From the NCBI GenBank assembly GCA_002424605.1, contig DIKQ01000005.1:186001-250000 (forward strand): 64,000 bases of DNA, in the 5' to 3' direction. This document shows positions 8,897 to 16,855 of this stretch, one piece after another (within the stretch, counting starts at the first letter, position 1; each line of letters begins with the position of its first letter). The position numbers were made by a program, and so were the translations under genes. The DNA comes from Cloacimonetes bacterium UBA5614. Its GTDB lineage: Bacteria; Cloacimonadota; Cloacimonadia; Cloacimonadales; Cloacimonadaceae. The notes beneath the pieces are model-generated. The model saw only the letters and a list, made by a program, of their open reading frames with translations. It did no database searches and was not told the DNA's origin.

Positions 8897-11800
8897 ATGA
8901 AAAGAATTTTAATATACATTATCATGTCAGTTATGATGTCGGTTTTGACAGCAAACATTACTGATTATGCCTTTTCTGAAGGCACGGGAACGTATGCTCC
9001 CCTAACAGCCTATAATGTTAGCTCAATATCCTCTTCCCTTAATTATGAATTTGTAACTCTGCCATTTAATTTCACATACAATGGGACCCCTTATAATGAA
9101 ATCTATATTAATAGATTTGGTTACATTAGATTTGGTGAAACAACTATAACCGGGTCCAGTTCAAACTCGATAAACTCTACTCAAACTCACTTAACAAATC
9201 TAGCTGCTCCTTTGTGGGATAATTTAGGTTTCGTTAATGGTACTTCTCAAATCAGATACGCAACAAATGGATCTGCACCCAATAGAGTTTTCGTTGTCGA
9301 ATTTAATGCCTTATTATGGTTTAGCACCACAGGAACCCAGCAATTTTTCCAGGTTCACCTATTTGAAAGCTCGAATATAATCAGATTCATGTATAACTTG
9401 CAGGAACCTGCAGGCAGCCCGAGCGCTTCGATAGGTATAAATGCATCACCTGGAGGTTTTGGCAACTACCTGAGTGTTAGTCCGGGCAATCCTTCTACAG
9501 TAAGTTCAGAAATACCAACCAACTCCGTAAGTTCTTATCAATACTATCAAGGTTTTTTACCAAGCGGTAAATGGTACCAGTTTACTCCCCCAGACCCTAA
9601 CCAACCACCCTCTCCTGCAGTTTTGATTAGTCCAGCGAATGAAGAGATTGGAGTTTTGGAAACCGCATCCTTGAATTGGGCCCCCGGTAGCGGTAACACA
9701 AGCGGCTACAAGCTGTATTTTGGCACCACTAATCCACCGCCATATATAGGTAATCTTGGCAACGTAACCACTTTTCAACCTGTTGCAGCTATGCAATTCA
9801 GTACTTATTATTTCTGGAAAGTTGTCCCTTACAATGCGATTGATCTTGAGGCAGAAGATTGCCCTGTCTGGAAGTTCGAAGTCAGACCTGATCCATTGAT
9901 AAGCACTTTTCCGGCCAGATGGGATTTTGGCACATCAAGCTCTTCAGCTTTTCCACCGATAAATTGGACAAAACACAGTGGCATTCTTTCTAATCCGACT
10001 GTACTAGGGGTTAACGGAAGCGGGAACTGGAACCAAAGTGATTGGTTAAACTTAGACGGAATTAGTAATAAAGCTGCTAAGATTACCCTAATGGGTACAG
10101 CTAATGGATGGTTGGTAACACCCCAACTCCAGATACCTGATAATGACTATGAGATCACCTTTGATTTAGCTCTAACAGATTGGTTGAGTAGCACACCCCC
10201 TGTTTCTACAGGTAGTGATGACTTGTTCGCAGTGCTTATTGGTGATGGAACAAGCTGGACTCCAGCCAATATTGTTCGCCAGTGGGATAATCAAGGGTCA
10301 CCTTATGTATTTGGCAATATTCCGCATACCGGTATGTATGTAAATCTGCCTCTTGGTGATGCAGGAATCAAACAGGTAGCCTTTTACGGCATTTCAACTA
10401 TCGCAAATTCCTTCAGTGACCTTTTTCTTGATAATGTAGTCGTCAGGCAAATACCTTCTGCGCCTGCAATCAGATGCGAGCCTACCTCTATTGACTTTGG
10501 GAATGTTATTGTAAATGAACCATCTGAGTACAGAAATCTATTGATTACTAACATTGGTGGTGGAATTCTTAACCTTACAGCAACAGATTTCGTTTTCTAT
10601 GGAATTTTTTCTGATATGTTTGAAATAGATGAGAGTGTTCTGCCGGTTTCTCTGTCTGCTGGCCAATTTTTTACAGTTCCAGTCAGAATTGTTCCTCAGT
10701 CAGAAGGGTTAAAAGAAACAATTTTGAGGATTAGCAACATCGATTTAGCGGCTTATCTTGACGTATCCCTTTCAGGTTATGCCTTCCCTGAAGGGAATGT
10801 GTTTATTGGCTCAGGCAACAATGATCTCAATATTCCAGTTTATCCCAGTTTTGAGTATTCGTATAGTCAAACAATTTATCTTCAATCTGACATTAATATA
10901 TCTGGACAACATATCACAAATGTTTATTATTATTGGAATGGTGAAGATGTTGGAAATCAGTCAAACAACTGGACTATCTATATGGGACATACAACCCAAA
11001 CTTCTTTTAATGGATACAACGATTGGATTCCTTCATCTGAATTGACTCAGGTATTTTCAGGAGAGTTAGACATTGCTAATACCCCTGGGTGGATTGAGAT
11101 AGCTCTGGATACCCCTTTTATGTACAATAATAATGATAACTTAGTGGTTGCTGTTGATGAAAATTCAGTTGGAAGCAATTCATCTGATGCGGCATTTTTT
11201 TCTACAGGTTCATTTGAAAATCGCAGTATTCTTTATTTTAGTGATTCAATAAACCCTGAACCATCGAATCCCCTGGAAGCAATATACATAATTGACGGAT
11301 ATCCGAATATCAGATTTCAATTTGAACAGATAAATGTTAGCTTACCTTTTGCACCGATATTGAGTGAACCGGAAGATGAGGCAGAGAATGTCCCTGTCAG
11401 CGGTCTGGAGTTCATCTGGAATCCGGATGAAAACGGTCCCATGCCCACAGGATATTACTTCAGCCTGGCTGCCGACCCCGAGGATTTATTCTTTAATGAC
11501 CTGTTCTTTGCTGATACTGAATATAACATGATTGAGCCAAGTGATGGCGAATTTGAGTTTGAGTATGGAACCACCTATTATTGGGCTGTCATCGCTTATA
11601 ATGCATATGGTGAAAGCCCGTCCTCAGAAATCTGGTCGTTCACTACTGAAGAAGAGTTGCCTCCCTTGCCGCCCATCCTGGAATCGCCTGAGAACCTGTC
11701 TGTTGGCATTCCTTTGGAAGGCATCGAGTTCTTCTGGTACCCCAACCCTGAAGGAGGACTGCCTAATGAATACATCTTCAGTATGGCTACCGATCCCCTT

Positions 11801-12886
11801 AACCTGTTTGATGAAAACAACTCGTTTGTTCTGATTACTGTTTATACTATGATGGAACCGGAGCTATACGGATTTGTGTTTGAGCCGGGAACCACCTATT
11901 ATTGGGCTGTTAAAGCTTATAATAATCTCGGTATCAGTGACCACTCTGAAATCTGGTCTCTCACTACGGAAAGCATTATGGAAGTACCATTTGCACCGAT
12001 ATTGAGTGAACCGGAAGATGAGGCAGAGAATGTCCCTGTCAGCGGTCTGGAGTTTATCTGGAATCCGGATGAAAACGGTCCCATGCCCACAGGATATTAC
12101 TTCAGCCTGGCTGCCGACCCCGAGGATTTATTCTTTAATGACCTGTTCTTTGCTGATACTGAATATAACATGATTGAGCCAAGTGATGGCGAATTTGAGT
12201 TTGAGTATGGAACCACCTATTATTGGGCTGTTATCGCTTATAATGCAGACGGTGAAAGCCCATCCTCAGAAATCTGGTCGTTCACTACTGAAGAAGAGTT
12301 GCCTCCCTTGCCGCCCATCCTGGAATCGCCTGAGAACCTGTCTGTTGGCATTCCTTTGGAAGGCATCGAATTCTTCTGGTACCCTAACCCGGAAGGAGGA
12401 CTGCCTAATGAATACATCTTCAGTATGGCTACCGATCCCCTTAACCTGTTTGATGAAAACAACTCGTTTGTTCTGATTACTGTTTATACTATGATTGAAC
12501 CGGAGCAATACGGATTTGTGTTTGAGCCGGGAACCACCTATTATTGGGCTGTTAAAGCTTATAATAATCTCGGTATCAGTGACCACTCTGAAATCTGGTC
12601 TCTCACTACGGAAGCTCCTTTTGAACTTGAAGCACCTTTAGTGAGCATTTCTCTCGAGGATGATATTGTTATGCTTACCTGGGATTCTGTTGCGGGAGCA
12701 ACTTCATACCTGATTTATGGTTCAGAAGATGCTTCAGCACTGGATCCATGGAATCTTTTGAGTGAAACTGACCAGTTGTCATACACATACTCTGGAACGT
12801 CAGATAAAATGTTCTTCAAAGTTGTTGCAAGTTCTCAAAACAGAAGCGCACCTGATAACGGATCTGTAACAACAAAAGGAGAATAA
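8897..12886 (+). CDS. Giant secreted protein with choice-of-anchor, ASH and tandem Fn3-like domains
   Basis: The start is ATG 8897, which has AGGAG 7 nt upstream; the in-frame ATG at 8867 lacks a site. The product is 1329 residues. A signal peptide covers about 1-21 (KRILIYIIMSVMMSVLTA). A nidogen-like domain (about 22-220) resembles the N-terminus of the 2767-8127 protein. An Fn3-like domain (about 232-330), a choice-of-anchor J domain (about 335-525), an ASH/HYDIN domain (about 530-625) and a beta region follow. Four Fn3-like domains (about 818-1245) form two nearly identical pairs, and a last Fn3-like domain closes the protein. Unlike its neighbour it lacks an NPFNP-type sorting tail and ends NRSAPDNGSVTTKGE. 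A cell-surface or matrix role is inferred. Confidence 0.88.
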   Translation: MKRILIYIIMSVMMSVLTANITDYAFSEGTGTYAPLTAYNVSSISSSLNYEFVTLPFNFTYNGTPYNEIYINRFGYIRFGETTITGSSSNSINSTQTHLTNLAAPLWDNLGFVNGTSQIRYATNGSAPNRVFVVEFNALLWFSTTGTQQFFQVHLFESSNIIRFMYNLQEPAGSPSASIGINASPGGFGNYLSVSPGNPSTVSSEIPTNSVSSYQYYQGFLPSGKWYQFTPPDPNQPPSPAVLISPANEEIGVLETASLNWAPGSGNTSGYKLYFGTTNPPPYIGNLGNVTTFQPVAAMQFSTYYFWKVVPYNAIDLEAEDCPVWKFEVRPDPLISTFPARWDFGTSSSSAFPPINWTKHSGILSNPTVLGVNGSGNWNQSDWLNLDGISNKAAKITLMGTANGWLVTPQLQIPDNDYEITFDLALTDWLSSTPPVSTGSDDLFAVLIGDGTSWTPANIVRQWDNQGSPYVFGNIPHTGMYVNLPLGDAGIKQVAFYGISTIANSFSDLFLDNVVVRQIPSAPAIRCEPTSIDFGNVIVNEPSEYRNLLITNIGGGILNLTATDFVFYGIFSDMFEIDESVLPVSLSAGQFFTVPVRIVPQSEGLKETILRISNIDLAAYLDVSLSGYAFPEGNVFIGSGNNDLNIPVYPSFEYSYSQTIYLQSDINISGQHITNVYYYWNGEDVGNQSNNWTIYMGHTTQTSFNGYNDWIPSSELTQVFSGELDIANTPGWIEIALDTPFMYNNNDNLVVAVDENSVGSNSSDAAFFSTGSFENRSILYFSDSINPEPSNPLEAIYIIDGYPNIRFQFEQINVSLPFAPILSEPEDEAENVPVSGLEFIWNPDENGPMPTGYYFSLAADPEDLFFNDLFFADTEYNMIEPSDGEFEFEYGTTYYWAVIAYNAYGESPSSEIWSFTTEEELPPLPPILESPENLSVGIPLEGIEFFWYPNPEGGLPNEYIFSMATDPLNLFDENNSFVLITVYTMMEPELYGFVFEPGTTYYWAVKAYNNLGISDHSEIWSLTTESIMEVPFAPILSEPEDEAENVPVSGLEFIWNPDENGPMPTGYYFSLAADPEDLFFNDLFFADTEYNMIEPSDGEFEFEYGTTYYWAVIAYNADGESPSSEIWSFTTEEELPPLPPILESPENLSVGIPLEGIEFFWYPNPEGGLPNEYIFSMATDPLNLFDENNSFVLITVYTMIEPEQYGFVFEPGTTYYWAVKAYNNLGISDHSEIWSLTTEAPFELEAPLVSISLEDDIVMLTWDSVAGATSYLIYGSEDASALDPWNLLSETDQLSYTYSGTSDKMFFKVVASSQNRSAPDNGSVTTKGE
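11348..12631 (+). repeat. 642-bp in-frame tandem duplication (two Fn3-like domains per unit)
   Basis: The unit starting TTTGCACCGATATTGAGTG at 11348 recurs at 11990, a period of 642 bp or 214 codons. Through about 12614 I count only about ten substitutions between copies, so the duplication is recent or kept uniform by gene conversion. Each unit encodes two related domains of about 107 residues, so an older duplication underlies it. Confidence 0.95.
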
Positions 12887-12918
12887 GATTGGCAAACACC
12901 TGAAATGCCTTTCTACTC

Positions 12919-12945
12919 AAAACCCCCGCTCAAGGCGGGGGTTTT
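12919..12945 (+). terminator. Strong intrinsic terminator, probably bidirectional
   Basis: An 11-bp GC-rich stem (AAAACCCCCGC / GCGGGGGTTTT) with a 5-nt loop lies about 33 nt after the plus-strand giant gene and runs into TTTTTCTTTT. The opposite strand gives the same hairpin followed by TTTT, so it may also end the convergent M3-family gene. Confidence 0.9.
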
Positions 12946-13018
12946 TCTTTTGACATCTTTATAATATATGTAAATCACCCAAGTGATTTAGCCAGGCCAA
13001 CCTGTAAACACAGTTTTA

Positions 13019-15091
13019 TCAGCTATTGTCAGTGATAATGAAAGAGGATTGATTAGAATGATTCCCTTTCAATGCCAACAACATATCCATAGGATGAACG
13101 GCATTGCCATGAGAAAGCACTATATCTCTAAAATTGTGCAACACTTTATCATCAATGAAACCATTTTCCTTTGCTAATGACCAGACTTCATCACCCAGGA
13201 TTTCTCCCCAAAGATAAGAATAAAATCCCACTGCATAACCGCTGGCAAAGATGTGTGAAAACTGACATGTGATATTACTGCCTTGGGTGATGGGAAGGAT
13301 TCTGTATTTCTCTATCGATGCATTCTCAAAATCGTCTATGTCTTCAATCGTAGCTGGATTTACTACATGCAAATCCAAATCTAAAGAAGCGAATCTCAGT
13401 TGACCCAAAATGTTATTGTTAACCAGAAACTCCCTTTCTTCCAAAATCTTTTCCAGCACGCTATCGGACAAGCATTCCCCTTTGATGTAATGCCTGCTCA
13501 AGGTTCTCAAAACATCCTTTTCCCCTAATAGCTTGATCATGACTTGTGATGGTAATTCAAGAAAATCCCATAGAACTTTGTGACCGGACAGGTTTCTATA
13601 GTGGCATTTTGAAAGCAGGCTGTGTAAAGCATAGCCAAACTGATAAAACAAAATCCTGATTTCGTCAAACGACAATAGTGATGGCGTTCCATCCTGAGAA
13701 GGGGACAAAGAAGCAGCTACTATCACATGAGGTCTTTTCATACCGTCACTGTACAAGCCCTGGTCCATCAAAGTATTCATCCATGCACCGCCTCTTTTGG
13801 TTGGGCGCGGGAACATATCCAGGTACATTAGCCCCAGATAGTTTCCATTCTTATCATGGACTTCCCAGGTGGTTACATCTGAATTATATACAGGCACATC
13901 ATAAACTTGTGATATTTTGACAGAGAACAATTGACCGGCAAGCTGAAACATCCCATCCAATACTGCTTCGTAGCGAAACCATGGTCTTAACTGCTCCAAA
14001 TCTAACTGGTATTGCTCTTCTTTTAGCTTTGCCGCATAATAGTTGAAGTCCCAAAACTTGAAATCTGTAATCCCGTCACTCTCTTTTGCATAACTTATCA
14101 CTTCTTCATATTCTGCCTTGGCCAAGGGATAGTACATGGCATAAATCTTTTCCATGAAATCATATACATACTCGGGCCGTTGCAGCATTCTTTCTTCAAG
14201 AACATAGTGCGCATATGTTTGATAGCCCAACAGCACAGCTCTTTGGTATCTTAAGTCTAGAATTCGCCTTACAATGTATTGATTATCGAAAGAATCATTG
14301 TAGTTTCTTGATGCATAAGCAGTTTGCATCACTTCTCTGGTTTTCCTGTTTTTACAATGGGTTATCACGGGCATAAGGCATGAAATCTGCAGCGTCAATA
14401 GCCACCCTTTGTCTTTTCCTTTCTGCCTGGCGCGATTGGCAGCTTCTTCCAAAATATTCGGAGGTATGCCTTCCACGTCATTCTCGTCTGTCACATAAAG
14501 CTCAAATGCATTTGTCCCATCTGCCACATTGTTTGAGAAAACCGGCCTTAGAGCGCTCAGTTCCCTGTCTATTTCTCTTAGAATTACTTTGTCGTCCGGA
14601 GACAGCATGACGCCATTGCGGATAAAACTCTTGTATATCTTTTCCGTATAACGGTATCTTTCGCAAAGCTCCATGTTTTTTTCGTCATTGAAATCCGGTA
14701 TTGGTTTTTCTTTGTTAAGACACTCGATTTCATAGATTTTCTTCACTTTGCTGAATATCTCTTCATCAGTGAATAGGGAGTTTTCAAATTCCGCTATTGA
14801 TTTGGTTATCTCTTGTGCCAATGCCCTGAATTTTGCATCTGATTCTGCGTTGAATAGGTTAAAATACACGTTTGTGACAAACTCAATCCTTTCCTGGGCA
14901 AAATCCATCGCAAGAATAGTGTTTTCAAATGTAGGGGGCTCTATGCTTTTCCTTATTTTATCAACCTCTTCATAAGCAGACTTTAATGACAGTTCCAGAG
15001 CAGGTTTAAAATGCTCGGTTTTTATCAGATGAAAAGGAGTTGCACTTAATCTATGCGAATAAATAGTTTCTAACAAAGGGTTTTCCATCAT
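13019..15091 (-). CDS. M3-family oligopeptidase homologue lacking the HEXXH zinc site
   Basis: The 690-residue product aligns along its length with peptidyl-dipeptidase Dcp / oligopeptidase A (family M3), including LLSFDEIR, DFLELPSQ (Glu512), FSHIFASGYAVGFYSYLW and FRDIVLSHG. At the catalytic motif, where active enzymes have HEFGH, this protein reads YQFGY (residues 483-487): both zinc-binding histidines and the catalytic glutamate are replaced. The distal Glu512 and its spacing (29 residues) are kept. M3 enzymes normally cleave oligopeptides in the cytoplasm; this one should not bind the metal in the usual way. The frame is intact and full length, so it is better read as a pseudoenzyme than as decay. 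ATG at 15091 or 15088; GGAG lies upstream. Confidence 0.9.
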   Translation of the reverse strand: MMENPLLETIYSHRLSATPFHLIKTEHFKPALELSLKSAYEEVDKIRKSIEPPTFENTILAMDFAQERIEFVTNVYFNLFNAESDAKFRALAQEITKSIAEFENSLFTDEEIFSKVKKIYEIECLNKEKPIPDFNDEKNMELCERYRYTEKIYKSFIRNGVMLSPDDKVILREIDRELSALRPVFSNNVADGTNAFELYVTDENDVEGIPPNILEEAANRARQKGKDKGWLLTLQISCLMPVITHCKNRKTREVMQTAYASRNYNDSFDNQYIVRRILDLRYQRAVLLGYQTYAHYVLEERMLQRPEYVYDFMEKIYAMYYPLAKAEYEEVISYAKESDGITDFKFWDFNYYAAKLKEEQYQLDLEQLRPWFRYEAVLDGMFQLAGQLFSVKISQVYDVPVYNSDVTTWEVHDKNGNYLGLMYLDMFPRPTKRGGAWMNTLMDQGLYSDGMKRPHVIVAASLSPSQDGTPSLLSFDEIRILFYQFGYALHSLLSKCHYRNLSGHKVLWDFLELPSQVMIKLLGEKDVLRTLSRHYIKGECLSDSVLEKILEEREFLVNNNILGQLRFASLDLDLHVVNPATIEDIDDFENASIEKYRILPITQGSNITCQFSHIFASGYAVGFYSYLWGEILGDEVWSLAKENGFIDDKVLHNFRDIVLSHGNAVHPMDMLLALKGNHSNQSSFIITDNS

Positions 15092-15416
15092 TATCTACTC
15101 CATTGCAGATTGACCTTCTGTTTTGCATCAAAGACCACTTTGCTGCATAAAGAAATCTTCTCCATATTTTGCTTAGCCATATTTTTATCCTGTGATTCTT
15201 TGAAAGGATTTGCATTTTTATGACTAAAATGCTTTGATTGCACATTTTGTCAAGTAAGTTTATGACCCTCACTCACACTACCCCAGGAATTCCGGAATCT
15301 GAGCCAAGCGTTTGCGTTTCTTTGCCCAATAATCTTTTTGCTGTGATATCCCTCTCAGGGCTGTTTCTCATCTGTAACCATTATAAACTGTAATTCGTTA
15401 TAGCTAAAAAGACACT

Positions 15417-15436
15417 AATAGGCATCCATGCCTATT
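15417..15436. repeat. Perfect 9-bp palindrome, operator-like
   Basis: AATAGGCAT-CC-ATGCCTATT is a perfect inverted repeat with a 2-bp centre. It lies in the divergent region between the M3 homologue and the methionine gamma-lyase-like gene. The size suits a dimeric regulator site, but no cognate regulator is identifiable. Confidence 0.45.
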
Positions 15437-15454
15437 CCTTATCCGAAACCCAAT

Positions 15455-15547
15455 AGCATTACGGTAGCATTACGGTACCATTACGGTAGTAATACGGTCA
15501 TTCACCGTATTACTACCGTAATGCTACCGTAATGCTACCGTAATGCT
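15455..15547. repeat. 93-bp hairpin built from 11-bp units
   Basis: Two 44-nt arms pair with a single C:C mismatch (15478/15524) around a 5-nt loop (CATTC). The left arm is four 11-mers: AGCATTACGGT twice, ACCATTACGGT, AGTAATACGGT. The right arm is their reverse complement. The rest of the 578-bp gap between the divergent genes (15092-15669) shows no credible gene. Confidence 0.95.
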
Positions 15548-15669
15548 CCCAAGGAAGAAGAATGGGAGAGGCATGAAACCGGGAATCCTGAACCGGGTTT
15601 TGCATTTGACACAAAGCCGGCATTTCATTTCATGGCAACCATTAAATGATAATCAACAAGGAAATTGCT

Positions 15670-16848
15670 ATGAAAAAGAATGCCGGTTTTCACACGCGTC
15701 TTATCCATGCAGGGCACAAAAAAGACCCCCTCGGCTCTGTAACAACCCCGATTTACCAGACCTCCACCTTTGCCTTTGAAAACGCCCAGCATGGCGCAGA
15801 CTGCTTTGCAGGCATCAGCAACGGATACATCTACACCAGATTGGGCAATCCCACCATCCGCGCTTTTGAAGAAGCGATGGCTAGCCTGGAAGGCGGTTTT
15901 GGCGGCATTGCTGTTGCCAGCGGCATGGCAGCCGTTACCACCATGTACATGACCTATCTGGGCGCAGGCAGTCATATAGTCTCATCCGCTGCAGTTTACG
16001 GCCCTTCCCGCAACGTTTTGGAAAAACACTTTTCACGCTTCGGCGTGGAAGCCACTTTTCTGGATACTTCCAGGACTGAACTGGTGGAAGCAGCCATCCG
16101 TCCCAACACAAAAGTGATTTATATAGAGACACCTGCCAATCCCACCATTGCCATCACCGATATTGCCGCCTGCGCTGAAATAGCCAAAAAACACGGTATC
16201 AAACTGGTGGTGGATAACACTTTCTGCTCACCTTATCTGCAGAGGCCTTTGGAACTGGGCGCAGACGTGGTGCTGCATTCCATCACAAAATTCATCAACG
16301 GCCACGCTGATGTGGTGGGCGGAGTCCTGGTCTGCAAAACGGAAGAAGATTACAAACTCATGTATCCGGTGATGACGAATATGGGTCCGAACATGGACCC
16401 GCACCAGGCATACCTGGTTTCCAGGGGACTCAAGACCCTGGCTATCCGCATTGAAAGAGCCCAGGAAAACGCCATACAGGTTGCCCGGTATCTGGAAAGC
16501 CATCCCAAGATTGCCTGGGTGCTCTATCCCGGATTGGAATCGCATCCGCAGCATGAACTGGCAAAACGCCAGATGAAAGGCTTCGGTGCCCTGATGTCCT
16601 TTGGAGTCAAAGGCGGTTTTGAAGCAGGCAGGAAGATGATGGACAATGTTCAGCTTGCCACCTTGGCAGTATCTCTGGGCGGTATTGAAACCCTGATCCA
16701 GCATCCTGCCTCAATGACCCATGCCAAGATGTCAAAAGAGGCAAAGCAGAGTGCCGGCATCACTGATGAATTGGTACGCTATTCGGTTGGAATTGAAGAT
16801 ATAGAAGACCTTATCGAGGATTTGGAACAAGCGCTGGCGAAGGCCTGA
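15670..16848 (+). CDS. Methionine gamma-lyase-like PLP enzyme (Cys/Met metabolism family)
   Basis: The product has 392 residues. ATG 15670 is preferred over the in-frame 15646 because AAGGA lies just upstream. It is a typical Cys/Met-metabolism PLP enzyme: YTRLGNPT near the N-terminus, ASGMAAV, the PLP lysine in SITKFINGH (Lys207), and the late IQHPASMTH and VRYSVGIED motifs. Overall it resembles methionine gamma-lyases, which split methionine to methanethiol, 2-oxobutanoate and ammonia, a reaction that suits an amino-acid fermenter. The cysteine used by classical methionine gamma-lyases (in YGC) is proline here (Tyr110-Gly111-Pro112). Cystathionine gamma-lyase or O-acetylhomoserine sulfhydrylase activity therefore remains possible. 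It is monocistronic and ends 7 nt before the convergent AddA-like gene. Confidence 0.85.
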   Translation: MKKNAGFHTRLIHAGHKKDPLGSVTTPIYQTSTFAFENAQHGADCFAGISNGYIYTRLGNPTIRAFEEAMASLEGGFGGIAVASGMAAVTTMYMTYLGAGSHIVSSAAVYGPSRNVLEKHFSRFGVEATFLDTSRTELVEAAIRPNTKVIYIETPANPTIAITDIAACAEIAKKHGIKLVVDNTFCSPYLQRPLELGADVVLHSITKFINGHADVVGGVLVCKTEEDYKLMYPVMTNMGPNMDPHQAYLVSRGLKTLAIRIERAQENAIQVARYLESHPKIAWVLYPGLESHPQHELAKRQMKGFGALMSFGVKGGFEAGRKMMDNVQLATLAVSLGGIETLIQHPASMTHAKMSKEAKQSAGITDELVRYSVGIEDIEDLIEDLEQALAKA

Positions 16849-16855
16849 AAACCCT

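Noticed and set aside
15051..15272. 73-codon minus-strand frame upstream of the M3 homologue
   Set aside because: It overlaps the start of the M3 gene, has no ribosome-binding site of note and no recognisable domain.
15455..15547. CRISPR-like array of short repeats
   Set aside because: The 11-bp units are contiguous with no spacers and form a single palindrome; no cas gene is near.
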